Of a stretch of DNA of 64,000 bases, positions 27,706 through 35,498 are shown piece after piece. The stretch's first letter is position 1; each line of letters opens with the position of its first letter. Source of the DNA: Rhodothermales bacterium (GTDB lineage: Bacteria > Bacteroidota > Rhodothermia > Rhodothermales > JAHQVL01); NCBI GenBank assembly GCA_041391505.1, contig JAWKNW010000018.1, positions 65,189-129,188 on the forward strand, given 5' to 3'. Position numbers and translations under genes: made by a program. The notes beneath the pieces are model-generated. The model did no database searches and was not told where the DNA came from. It saw only the letters and a program-made list of their open reading frames with translations.

Positions 27706-28212
27706 CTACTGCAGGGCGTGATTGGCGGCCTGCTGGTAGAAATCCATCGCCTCGGCGTACTGATCGAACGCGCGGCAGGCTTCGGCGGCCATGAAGTAAA
27801 CCTGGGAAGGGTCGGCGTTGTAGCGCGCCGGCGGCTTGCCGTTGTACAGGCCCTGAAGCAGCTCGGCGGCGTAGACGAACGATTCGGCGGCGGTCCGCTG
27901 CTCGCCCTGCTCCCAGAGGGCGCGGCCGGCGAGATGATGGATCAGCGGTTCGTGCTCCGCGATCTTGAGCGCCGCCTCGGCATGGTCGAGCGCATCGGCG
28001 TAGCGCTCCTGCAGGATGGAGATCTGGATGGCTTCGACGCGATAGGCCAGTTCCTCCTCGCGCGAGAGTTCGTCGTAGTCGAAAGGACCAAACAGCTGCG
28101 CCGTGTCGGCGCCATGGACCCGATCGGTCAGCCGGCGAAGGTCGGACGTGCGCGTCGATGGGGTGTTGAGAATGTGCTGCATGGGTGTGTCCTGGTTGTA
28201 ACGCTGGATCAT
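27706..28212 (-). CDS. Small TPR-like protein
   Basis: This 168-residue soluble protein has no signal peptide and consists mainly of helix pairs with TPR-type spacing: YADALDHAEAALKIAEHEP at about residues 71-89, then an AGRALWEQGEQRTAAESFVYAAELL unit and a C-terminal CRAFDQYAEAMDFYQQAANHAL unit. TPRs mediate protein-protein contact, so a scaffold or adaptor role is likely; the partner is unknown. An alternative start is ATG at 28182 (MQHILNTP), which would remove ten poorly structured residues. It is separated from the operon downstream by 570 bp and transcribed on the same strand, and is divergent from the TM2-domain gene. Confidence 0.65.
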   Translation of the reverse strand: MIQRYNQDTPMQHILNTPSTRTSDLRRLTDRVHGADTAQLFGPFDYDELSREEELAYRVEAIQISILQERYADALDHAEAALKIAEHEPLIHHLAGRALWEQGEQRTAAESFVYAAELLQGLYNGKPPARYNADPSQVYFMAAEACRAFDQYAEAMDFYQQAANHALQ

Positions 28213-28461
28213 TCGATCTCCGGAATGGCTGGTCGCATCTAATCGGCGATTACGGGGACTAATTAAGAGAAAGCGGCGCCTTCAAATGTCACAATTGTGT
28301 GCAGATTGGATGGCAATGATCTGGTAAATTCCCCTCGTGCCGGCTGCGCTTCCAGATGGGGGCCTGTAGGCGGTTTTCCCGATGTCGCCACGGCGCCTTT
28401 CCATCGCGCCGGCGCGACTTTTATCCCCGGCGGGGGGTCGCCTCCTTGCCCCGATCCGTCG

Positions 28462-28469
28462 TATGTTTG
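28462..28469 (+). promoter_or_regulatory. Candidate Bacteroidota -7 promoter box (TATGTTTG)
   Basis: TATGTTTG matches the TAnnTTTG -7 consensus used by the Bacteroidota housekeeping sigma factor. It sits 26 bp before the ATG at 28496, which places transcription start inside the longer open frame and favours 28496 as the real start. A well-spaced -33 TTTG is not evident; only TTG at 28446-28448 is near, at a short distance. Confidence 0.4.
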
Positions 28470-28495
28470 GCGCACCTCCCACGTCGTTGGAAAAC

Positions 28496-29566
28496 ATGGC
28501 TTCACCACGTATCGCCTCCGTCGCCCGACGTGCGACGGAGGCCGTCCGCTCGCTGCCGGACCGCGCCCTTCAGGAAACGCCGCTGCCCTATACAGCGCTG
28601 CATGCCCACGACCAGGCCCAGCTGATCCGGGAGATGCATCGGTATCGCCGCGCCAATCCGGTGGTGGCCCGGGTGTTGTGGTCGGTAGGGGGCCTCTTCG
28701 GCGCGCACCGGTATTATCTGGAGCAGTTCGGGTTCGGCGCCCTCATGACGCTATCCGCCGGGGGCGTGCTCGTCTGGTGGATCGTGGACGGCTTCAAGCT
28801 TCGCGCCCTGGTCGATGCCTATAACACCGAGCAGGCTGCCCGCGAACGCGAAGACCGCCCGCCCATCGGGATGGATTTTGTGCCCCGCGTGGGGCCCGAG
28901 GTGCTGCTGGACATGCCGCCGTGGTACACGGCGCGCACGGAGGCGCGGCGGCGCCCCGAGAGCCGGCTCCGCCGATGGGGATCCATCGGGCTGGACGTCG
29001 TCGCCCTGATGCTCTTCGGCTACATGCTCGGGGGCGCGACGGCCGAGGTGGGGCAGCGCATGCCGGCCGTGGCGGCGATCGCCATGATCTTCACCATCCA
29101 TTTCGCCCACCGGCTCATCCCGTACCGCGAGTGGCCTATCGCACGCGGGCTGCTGCACTGGGATTACAAGCTCCGGCTCTTCTATCACTTCAATGCCCCG
29201 GGGCGCCGGCTCGTGCTCTACTTCCGGCCGATCCTCGCCCTGTTTTATGCCCCGTTCCGCCCAAAAGAGCGCGCCGAGGCGCGTCTGTATCTCGAAATCG
29301 GCGGGGTGTTTGTCATGGCGTCGGCCCTCATCGGACTCTTCCGGGGCGAGGTCTTTCATCAGATCGTGAACCTCGATATCGGGTCCTTCCTCGAAAACTG
29401 GCTGAAAAGCGTCGTCATCGGGTTTGTCCTCATCTGCGGCTTTACCGCGCCGATCGGCGCCATCCTCATGAAACACACCCTCCTGCGCCGGCCGAACGTC
29501 GTGCGGTGGCTCATGTCCGCCGCCGTCCTCGTATTTCTGGCGCAGGGCTTTCTGAAGGGGTGGTGA
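28496..29566 (+). CDS. TM2-domain multi-pass membrane protein
   Basis: Read from the ATG at 28496, the protein has 356 residues. A TM2 domain occurs near residues 45-95 (VLWSVGGLFGAHRYYLEQF then GGVLVWWIVDGF): two membrane helices joined by a short loop with the G-x-H-R-Y-Y feature. About five further hydrophobic segments follow, with Arg-rich cytoplasmic loops. TM2 proteins are inner-membrane proteins of mostly unknown function. The open frame extends upstream to an ATG at 28382, but those 38 residues are Arg/Pro-rich and precede the candidate -7 promoter box, so I reject that start. The next gene follows after 40 bp on the same strand. Confidence 0.75.
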   Translation: MASPRIASVARRATEAVRSLPDRALQETPLPYTALHAHDQAQLIREMHRYRRANPVVARVLWSVGGLFGAHRYYLEQFGFGALMTLSAGGVLVWWIVDGFKLRALVDAYNTEQAAREREDRPPIGMDFVPRVGPEVLLDMPPWYTARTEARRRPESRLRRWGSIGLDVVALMLFGYMLGGATAEVGQRMPAVAAIAMIFTIHFAHRLIPYREWPIARGLLHWDYKLRLFYHFNAPGRRLVLYFRPILALFYAPFRPKERAEARLYLEIGGVFVMASALIGLFRGEVFHQIVNLDIGSFLENWLKSVVIGFVLICGFTAPIGAILMKHTLLRRPNVVRWLMSAAVLVFLAQGFLKGW

Positions 29567-29606
29567 GCCCCCCGGCCATCCATTTTCCAGACAGCATCAC
29601 AAATCG

Positions 29607-29960
29607 ATGACGTTCGAATCGTTTCGTACCTACTGCCTCGCCAAAAAAGGCGTCACCGAAGAGACCCCTTTCGGTCCGGATGCGCTTGTTTATAAAGTGG
29701 CCGGCAAGATGTTCGCGCTCACCGGGTTCGATGCGCGACCCATCCGCGTCAACCTGAAGTGCGACCCGGAGCGGGCGATCGAGCTGCGCGAACGTTACGA
29801 ATCCGTCCTGCCGGGTTACCACATGAACAAGACGCACTGGAATACGGTTGTATGCGACGGCGGCATCCCGGACGACGAAGTGCGGGAATTGATCGATCAT
29901 TCCTACGAACTCGTCGTGGCGAGCCTGAAGAAGGCGGACCGCGACGCGTTGCGGGATTGA
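29607..29960 (+). CDS. MmcQ/YjbR family protein
   Basis: This compact 117-residue protein has the CyaY-like MmcQ/YjbR fold features: a FPFGPDALVYKVAGKMFAL-like block at about residues 21-38 and a conserved HMNKTHWNTV motif at about 73-82, followed by a C-terminal helix ending in SYELVVASL. Members are often annotated as DNA-binding, based on a structure, but the physiological role is not firmly established. Length is normal for the family. It sits between the TM2 gene and the pseudouridine synthase on the same strand and may share their transcript. Confidence 0.88.
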   Translation: MTFESFRTYCLAKKGVTEETPFGPDALVYKVAGKMFALTGFDARPIRVNLKCDPERAIELRERYESVLPGYHMNKTHWNTVVCDGGIPDDEVRELIDHSYELVVASLKKADRDALRD

Positions 29961-30008
29961 CGATCGCCGGGTCTGGCCCGCCTTCCCCACGCGACCTACC
30001 TCATCTCC

Positions 30009-30701
30009 ATGCTCGACCCTGCCTCGATCCTGTATGTCGATAACCATGTGCTGGTGGTCGAGAAACCCGCCGGCGTGCTGTCGCAGGGCGATGCCACCGG
30101 TGATCTCGATCTGCTGACCATGGCGAAAGCCTATGTCAAGGTACGCTTCGAGAAACCCGGCGAGGTTTTTCTCGGGCTCGTGCACCGGCTGGATCGCCCC
30201 GTATCCGGGGTGATGGTGTTCGCCCGCACGTCCAAGGCCGCCTCGCGCCTGGCCGCGCAGTTCAAGACGCGCGCCATTGGGAAGCGGTATGTGGCGCTCG
30301 TGGAGGGGCGCTGCGCCGGCGAGGGGACGCAGGTCGATTACCTCTGGAAAGATCACCTCCGGGTGCGCTCCGTGGGGCCGAACCATCCGAAAGGCATGCA
30401 GTCGGAGCTGAGCTGGAAAGCCGTGCGGCAACGGGACGGCATGACGGTGCTGGACGTGCAGCCGAAAAGCGGGCGCCCACATCAGATCCGGGTGCAGCTT
30501 GCGGAGATGGGCCACCCGATCGTGGGAGACTTCAAATACGGCGCCCGGCAGCCGTTCGACGGCCGCAATCTGGCCCTGCACAGCTACCAGCTGGCGTTCG
30601 ATCACCCCACCCGCGAGGAACGCTGCGTCTTCGCGGCGCCGCCGCCCGCGACGTGGCCGGCCTGGGCGCGCGAGCGCATCGTCGACGACCTGCTGGCCTG
30701 A
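30009..30701 (+). CDS. RluA-family RNA pseudouridine synthase
   Basis: This 230-residue protein has the RluA catalytic motif HRLDRPVSGVMVFARTSKA at about residues 58-76, in which the aspartate is the nucleophile that isomerises uridine to pseudouridine. It also has the N-terminal ILYVDNHVLVVEKPAGVLSQ motif and the C-terminal GRPHQIRVQLAEMGHPIVGD motif. There is no S4 RNA-binding domain, so it is a short single-domain member, similar in architecture to RluA/TruC/RluE-like enzymes. Whether it acts on rRNA or tRNA cannot be told from sequence. It lies 48 bp after the YjbR gene. Confidence 0.92.
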   Translation: MLDPASILYVDNHVLVVEKPAGVLSQGDATGDLDLLTMAKAYVKVRFEKPGEVFLGLVHRLDRPVSGVMVFARTSKAASRLAAQFKTRAIGKRYVALVEGRCAGEGTQVDYLWKDHLRVRSVGPNHPKGMQSELSWKAVRQRDGMTVLDVQPKSGRPHQIRVQLAEMGHPIVGDFKYGARQPFDGRNLALHSYQLAFDHPTREERCVFAAPPPATWPAWARERIVDDLLA

Positions 30702-30722
30702 AGCACGTCACGCGGCATGCCC

Positions 30723-31049
30723 TCAGCCCGGCCGCGTCGACCGGACGAGCGCCACGTCGTTCGCCGTCTCGTGCGACGAAGGGAGTACGCACACGAAATG
30801 GTCGCGAAGCGGATCGACGACGATGGGGAGGTACTGGTAGCTCTCGAACGTGCCGGCGGTCCGCTGAAACCGCGTGGCGATGGCTCTTCGCAGGGTGGCG
30901 TAGGCGGCCGTGCCCATCAGAATATACCGGGGCTCGGAGCCCGCTTCCTGCAGCTGGCGGATTCCGTCATGAATGAAGTCCAGGATCTCCGTCTCGCTCG
31001 GCGCATATTCAAGAACAGTCATGGTCGTGGGAGGTCTGGGACGGTTCAA
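30723..31049 (-). CDS. Conserved-looking small protein of unknown function
   Basis: This protein of 108 residues from ATG 31049, or 99 from ATG 31022 (MTVLEYAPSETEI), is convergent with the pseudouridine synthase. The composition is mixed alpha/beta and looks like real protein: DFIHDGIRQLQEAGSEPRYI is an amphipathic helix plus strand, then LMGTAAYATLRRAIATRF and LPIVVDPLRDHFVCVLPSS. I do not recognise the family; the pattern of a helix followed by a 'position/measurement' strand and a VxxDP strand slightly recalls phage-capsid-like C-terminal segments, but that is too weak to call. A heptad-hairpin element lies directly upstream. Confidence 0.5.
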   Translation of the reverse strand: MNRPRPPTTMTVLEYAPSETEILDFIHDGIRQLQEAGSEPRYILMGTAAYATLRRAIATRFQRTAGTFESYQYLPIVVDPLRDHFVCVLPSSHETANDVALVRSTRPG

Positions 31050-31084
31050 AACATAAGGCTTTATTTATGAGAAATTAGCCTTAT

Positions 31085-31365
31085 TGAGCCGGCGTGTTAA
31101 GTAGATTGGTGCGTGATCAGCATGCTGTGAGAGCGCATCGGATGCGGGATATACAGGATGCGGGATGCAAGATGCGGGATACAGGATGCGGGATACAGGA
31201 TACAAGATGCGGGATACAGGATACAAGATGCGGGATCACCGATTACCAGCAGCTTTTTCGGTAAACATCCTGCATCCTGCATCCTGCATCTTGTATCCCT
31301 TATCCCTTATCCCCCCGGCCCTGCGTCGCCTTGCAAACGTCCTTAACATCGCTAGATTAGAGAAA
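31085..31365. repeat. Expanded heptad-hairpin element
   Basis: After GTTAAG (about 31097-31102) comes a left arm of about 12 heptads (GATGCGG, GATACAG, GATACAA, GATGCAA) from about 31140 to 31235. Then come the loop containing TTTTTCGGTAAAC at about 31255-31267 and a complementary right arm (ATCCTGC, ATCTTGT, ATCCCTT) to about 31312. The right flank, CTGCGTCGCCTTGCAAACGT then CTTAAC, matches the flank of the element at 1083-1238. The rest of 31050-31453 holds no gene; it must contain the hemH promoter. Confidence 0.75.
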
Positions 31366-31453
31366 ACTTCAATGTCGATCCGGAACTGACATTGTTTGAA
31401 TTCGACTAAAAGATACGTAGCGAAACACCACCCCGGAAATCGAATCGTTCCCG

Positions 31454-32755
31454 ATGACTCCGCGTCAGTTTCTCACTTATTACCAGTACGATGACCGGCT
31501 GATAAGCGGAGCATTCTACGCGTCCGATCCGTTGGCGCTGGAGCATGGGGATAAGGTGGGTGTGGTGCTGTTCAATCTCGGGGGTCCCTACAAACGGGCG
31601 GATGTCGCGCCGTTTTTGTACAACCTCTTCATGGACCCCGCCATTATCGATATCCCGCTCAAGGGGTCGTGGCGTCACTGGCTGGCCACGTTTATCGCCA
31701 AAACGCGCGGGCGCAAGCTGAGGCAGGATTACGAGGCCATCGGTGGCGGGTCGCCGATCAACCGGCTCACCCAGGAGCAGGCGACGGAACTGGAATCGCA
31801 TCTCAACGAGGTATATGGCCGTAGCGCCGGCGTGTCGTTCCGTACCTACGTCGCGATGCGGTACTGGCATCCGACCAGCGAGGAGGCGGTACGCCGGATG
31901 CAGCAGGACGGCATCACGAAGGTGCTCCTCCTGCCGATGTACCCGCAATACTCCAAGACGTCCGCCGGCTCGTCGTTCCTTTACTGGTGGACGCTCGAGC
32001 AGGCCAACGAAATCCCGTACTGGCCCACGTCGTACGTATACGAATACGCGGCCAACCCCAAATACATCCAGGCCATCAGCGAACGCATCGACGAAGGCTT
32101 GCAGCGCTTCCCGCGCGAGATTCGCGGCGACGTCGAACTCGTTTTCAGCGCGCACGGCACACCCATCCGGGAAATGCGCGACCGGCACGATCCCTACTGC
32201 TGCCATATCCACCGTTCGGTGGAGCAGGTGATGGCGCTGCGCGGGTACGACCGGCCGCACCATGTCGGCTTCCAGAGCAAGGTCGGTCCGGCGGAATGGC
32301 TGTCCCCGAGCCTCCCCGGCAAGCTGAAGGAACTCGCCCAGGCCGGCCGCAAGGCGGTGCTCGTCAATCCGATGGGGTTCGTGTGCGACCATGTAGGGAC
32401 CCAGTTCGAACTGGACATGGAAGTGCGGGAGCAGGCCGAGGGGTATGGCATCACCCATTACGAGGTCACGCGCGGCCTCAACAACCACCCGCTTTTCATC
32501 GAGGCGCTGGGCGAGGTCGTGGTCTCGCAGATCCGCATGCCGGCCGGCGAGGGCGCGATGGGTTCCGGCGACGGCGCGCCGGCCACCCGGGAGGGGTATC
32601 CGCTGCGTCCGCTCAATGAACTGCCTCGTTTCGACGCCTCGGAAGCGTGCCGGCGCTGCCAGCAGTGCGATGCGAGCGTCGAGGCCAAAAAATGGACGGC
32701 GCCGGTGCCCCGTCCCGTGCTTCCCGTCGTCGATCCGAGCAAGACGCAGGATTGA
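31454..32755 (+). CDS. hemH: Ferrochelatase with C-terminal cysteine-rich tail
   Basis: This 433-residue ferrochelatase inserts Fe2+ into a porphyrin (protoporphyrin IX or coproporphyrin III) at the end of haem synthesis. It shows GVVLFNLGGP near residue 36, LLLPMYPQYSKTSAGSS, and the catalytic ELVFSAHGTPI motif with His at about residue 233. It is longer than the typical 310-350 residues: an N-terminal leader of about 30 residues and a C-terminal tail with ACRRCQQCD at about 396-404 are added. That cysteine cluster could help ligate a metal or a [2Fe-2S] cluster, as known for some ferrochelatases; this is inference. hemL follows 92 bp downstream. Confidence 0.94.
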   Translation: MTPRQFLTYYQYDDRLISGAFYASDPLALEHGDKVGVVLFNLGGPYKRADVAPFLYNLFMDPAIIDIPLKGSWRHWLATFIAKTRGRKLRQDYEAIGGGSPINRLTQEQATELESHLNEVYGRSAGVSFRTYVAMRYWHPTSEEAVRRMQQDGITKVLLLPMYPQYSKTSAGSSFLYWWTLEQANEIPYWPTSYVYEYAANPKYIQAISERIDEGLQRFPREIRGDVELVFSAHGTPIREMRDRHDPYCCHIHRSVEQVMALRGYDRPHHVGFQSKVGPAEWLSPSLPGKLKELAQAGRKAVLVNPMGFVCDHVGTQFELDMEVREQAEGYGITHYEVTRGLNNHPLFIEALGEVVVSQIRMPAGEGAMGSGDGAPATREGYPLRPLNELPRFDASEACRRCQQCDASVEAKKWTAPVPRPVLPVVDPSKTQD

Positions 32756-32847
32756 ATCCCGACGCACGGGTGAGGCGTTCTTTTTCGCCTGTTTGTCCGT
32801 ATGCTCCCCCGTCGCGTCATCCCATCCGCCTCTCCTGTACCCCTGTT

Positions 32848-34149
32848 ATGTCGAATCCGATCGTGAGACCCCGCAGCGAGGCCGCGTTCGCTGAAGCCCA
32901 GCGTGTCATCCCCGGCGGGGTCAACTCGCCCGTTCGCGCCTTCAAGAGCGTCGGCGGCACGCCCATCTTTTTCGACCGCGCCGAGGGCGCCTACCTGCAC
33001 GATATCGACGGCAACAGCTACCTCGATTATGTGGCGTCGTGGGGCCCCATGCTGTTCGGCCACGCCGATCCGCGGGTCGTGGCGGCGGTGGCGGAGGCGG
33101 CAGGGCGGTCCACCTCCTTCGGCGCGCCGACGCGGATCGAGATCGAACTCGCCGCGCTCGTGCGCGACCTCGTGCCTTCGATCGAGAAGGTGCGTTTTGT
33201 GAACTCGGGCACCGAGGCCACAATGAGCGCCGTCCGTCTCGCGCGGGGCTTCACGGGCCGGCAGAAGATCGTCAAGTTCGAGGGGCACTACCACGGCCAC
33301 GCGGATTTTTTCCTGATCGCCGCCGGCAGCGGCGCGATGACGTTCGGACAGCCCAACTCGCCGGGCGTGACGCCGGGTACGGCGCAGGACACCCTCCTGG
33401 CCCGGTTTAACGACCTCCCGCAGGTGCAGCGCATCGTCGAGGCCAACGCCGGCGAGATCGCGTGCATCATCCTGGAGCCGATCGCGGGCAACATGGGGTG
33501 CGTCCCGCCGGCGCCGGGTTTTCTTGAGGGGCTGCGCACCCTGTGCGACGCGCACGGCATCGTGCTCCTGTTCGACGAGGTGATGACCGGCTTCCGCGTC
33601 GCGCCCGGCGGCGCCCAGGAACGGTATGGCGTCCTGCCGGACCTGACCACCCTCGGGAAGATCGTCGGAGGCGGGCTCCCCGTAGGCGCCTATGGCGGCC
33701 GGAAGGAGTTGATGGATTTCGTCTCGCCGGCCGGCCCGGTATATCAGGCCGGCACGCTCTCCGGCAACCCGCTCGCCATGCATGCCGGCTACGCCACACT
33801 GCGCCAGATCGCGGACGACCCGGCCGTGTACGACCGGCTCGAACGATACGGCGCCGCCCTCGCCGAGGGGACGCAGCAGAACCTGCGAGCGGCCGGCATC
33901 CCCTTCTACCAGACCCGCGTGGGGTCGATGGGGTGTCTGTTCTTCACCGATCGGCAGGTCGTCGACTACGACACCGCCCGTACCTGCGACACGGCCCGCT
34001 ACGGCCGCTATTTCCACGCGATGCTCGATCAGGGCATCTACCTGGCCCCGTCCCAGTTCGAGGCGTTTTTCTTCTCGACGCACCACGGGGACAAGGAGTT
34101 GAACGCGACCCTCAGGGCGCAGCGCGCGGCGCTGGAGCAGGCGGGGTGA
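32848..34149 (+). CDS. hemL: Glutamate-1-semialdehyde 2,1-aminomutase
   Basis: This 433-residue PLP enzyme of the class III aminotransferase fold converts glutamate-1-semialdehyde to 5-aminolevulinate in the C5 pathway of tetrapyrrole synthesis. Diagnostic parts are VIPGGVNSPVRAF near the N-terminus, FVNSGTEATMSA, LLFDEVMTGFRVA and the PLP-binding lysine in LTTLGKIVGGGLPVGAYGG at about residue 271. The start at 32848 (MSNPIVRPRSEAAF) fits family N-termini; an upstream in-frame ATG at 32647 would overlap hemH and add a low-complexity tail, so it is rejected. Presence of HemL implies 5-ALA is made from glutamyl-tRNA rather than by ALA synthase. Confidence 0.97.
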   Translation: MSNPIVRPRSEAAFAEAQRVIPGGVNSPVRAFKSVGGTPIFFDRAEGAYLHDIDGNSYLDYVASWGPMLFGHADPRVVAAVAEAAGRSTSFGAPTRIEIELAALVRDLVPSIEKVRFVNSGTEATMSAVRLARGFTGRQKIVKFEGHYHGHADFFLIAAGSGAMTFGQPNSPGVTPGTAQDTLLARFNDLPQVQRIVEANAGEIACIILEPIAGNMGCVPPAPGFLEGLRTLCDAHGIVLLFDEVMTGFRVAPGGAQERYGVLPDLTTLGKIVGGGLPVGAYGGRKELMDFVSPAGPVYQAGTLSGNPLAMHAGYATLRQIADDPAVYDRLERYGAALAEGTQQNLRAAGIPFYQTRVGSMGCLFFTDRQVVDYDTARTCDTARYGRYFHAMLDQGIYLAPSQFEAFFFSTHHGDKELNATLRAQRAALEQAG

Positions 34150-34157
34150 GCTCGCCG

Positions 34158-34475
34158 GGGAGCTTGATCTTTCGTCGCCCTGGATCACGCATCGACCTGA
34201 AACGACAACCTCCTCCCACTCCGCACCGCGTCATCCCCGACCCCGATCGGGGTCGCGTCATCCCCGACCTCGATCGGGGATGAGGCCCGCCGCTTGACCT
34301 GTCGTCGCCCTGGATCACGCATCGACCTGAAACGACAACCTCCTCCCATTCCGCAGTCATCCCCGACCCCGATCGGGGATCCATGGAAGGCTTGGGAATA
34401 CCTCATATGCGGTTCCTGGCGCGATGTTAAGCAACCGATATACCTCGTATGGATCCCCGATCAGGTCGGGGATGA
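34158..34475. repeat. 130-bp direct duplication with CCCCGA..TCGGGG palindromes
   Basis: A block containing GATCACGCATCGACCTGAAA occurs at about 34162-34226 and again 130 bp further on at 34292-34356. Palindromic CCCCGACCCCGATCGGGG-type sequences sit at about 34236-34252, 34262-34280 and 34362-34380, with another, CCCCGATCAGGTCGGGG, at about 34456-34472. Such GTCATCCCCG palindromes are widespread intergenic repeats in many bacteria. They might act as terminators after hemL or as REP-like elements. Confidence 0.75.
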
Positions 34476-34489
34476 CTGCGGAATGGGGG

Positions 34490-34738
34490 GGATGACGGAC
34501 TCGAGGGGGATGACGGACTCGAGGGGGGATGACGGACTCGAGGGGGATGACGGACTCGAGGGGATGACGGACTCGAGGGGGTGACGGACTCGAGGGGATG
34601 ACGGACTCGAGGGGGTGACGGACTCGAGGGGGATGACGGACTTGAGGGGGGTGACGGACTCGAGGGGGGTGACGGACTCGAGGGGGGTGACGGACTCGAG
34701 GGGGATGACGGACTCGAGGGGGGTGACGGACTCGAGGA
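34490..34738. repeat. Minisatellite, 14 copies of a 17-19 bp unit
   Basis: The unit TGACGGACTCGAGGGGGA is repeated 14 times with almost no base substitutions (one C-to-T, in the ninth copy). Copy length differs because the G run varies from four to six and the following base is A or G. It lies 52 bp from the stop of the ABC ATPase gene, between two convergent operons. Short open frames crossing it are repeat translations, not genes. The remaining intergenic DNA to 34793 shows nothing else recognisable. Confidence 0.9.
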
Positions 34739-34793
34739 GTTTAACGTACTGCAGCGTGACCTGACCCTTCAGCGGCTGACAGGTATCGCGCCG

Positions 34794-35498
34794 CTACTCT
34801 GCCGCGAAATAGGCTTGCAATTCCTTGAGGGTCTCTTCGGAGGTGTCGATCTCGCGGACGAACTCGCCGTCCTCGAGCACGGCGATGCGTTTGCAGACTT
34901 CGGTCACGTGCGCGAGGTCGTGGCTTGAGATGATCATCGTGAGGCCTTGCTGCATATTCAGGTCGCGCAGCATGTTTTTGAGCACGATCTGGGAGCGGGG
35001 ATCGAGGTTGGCGAACGGCTCGTCGAGGATGACGATCTCGGGGTGGAAGAACAGCGCCGCGACGATGCCGACCTTCTTGGCGTTTCCGGTCGACAGGTCG
35101 CGGATGAGGACGCCGTGGGGCTCCAGCGCGTCCGCCGGCAGGAACGGGGCGAAGGGCTCGAGGCGCTCCATGGTCTCGGCCTTGGTCAGGCCGTAGACGG
35201 TGCCGATGAAGGAGAAGAACTCGAGCGGAGAGAGGTAGTCGAGCAGAAACGAGCTGTCCAGGTAGGAGCCGACGTTGCGTTTCCAGTCCTCCGACTCGGC
35301 GACAGTCATCCCGTCGATTTCCACATGCCCCTCGTCGGCGGGGAGGAGGTCCAGCACGAGGCGCAAAAAGGTCGTCTTGCCGGCGCCATTGTTGCCGACC
35401 AGACCAAAGGACTGGCCCGCGGCGATCGACAGCGCCGGCACGTCGAGCGCAAACTGCTCGGAGTACCTTTTTTTGAGCCGGTGGACGTTAATCTTCAT
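34794..35498 (-). CDS. ABC transporter ATP-binding protein
   Basis: This 234-residue ATPase subunit has Walker A GNNGAGKTTFLR at about residues 35-46, a degenerate signature loop DLSTGNAKKVGI, Walker B EIVILDEPFANLDP and the switch histidine in IISSHDLAHV. The ABC2-type exporter subfamily commonly has LSTG/LSGG variants like this. It should power the DUF5687-like permease whose gene overlaps it by 11 bp upstream on the same strand, forming a two-gene operon. The substrate is unknown; in Bacteroidota such pairs are predicted exporters in the inner membrane. Confidence 0.9.
   Translation of the reverse strand: MKINVHRLKKRYSEQFALDVPALSIAAGQSFGLVGNNGAGKTTFLRLVLDLLPADEGHVEIDGMTVAESEDWKRNVGSYLDSSFLLDYLSPLEFFSFIGTVYGLTKAETMERLEPFAPFLPADALEPHGVLIRDLSTGNAKKVGIVAALFFHPEIVILDEPFANLDPRSQIVLKNMLRDLNMQQGLTMIISSHDLAHVTEVCKRIAVLEDGEFVREIDTSEETLKELQAYFAAE

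Noticed and set aside
27278..27721. A 147-codon plus-strand frame between the beta-barrel and TPR genes
   Set aside because: Composition is not protein-like (Arg/Cys/Trp-rich), it overlaps the TPR gene end, and no family pattern is visible.
28382..28495. Longer N-terminus of the TM2 protein from ATG 28382
   Set aside because: Arg/Pro-rich, not membrane-protein-like, and upstream of the candidate -7 promoter box.
30723..31049. Phage-capsid-like similarity of the small unknown protein
   Set aside because: The resemblance is limited to a few residues and no other phage gene is nearby.
31097..31346. Short open frames across the heptad array (Met-Gln-Asp-Ala-Gly type peptides)
   Set aside because: They are translations of the 7-bp repeat in different frames, with no initiation signals.
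32647..32847. Upstream start for hemL at 32647
   Set aside because: Would overlap hemH and add a 67-residue low-complexity tail not seen in the family.
34490..34738. Possible CRISPR array
   Set aside because: Units are directly adjacent with no unique spacers, and no cas gene is present; it is a minisatellite.
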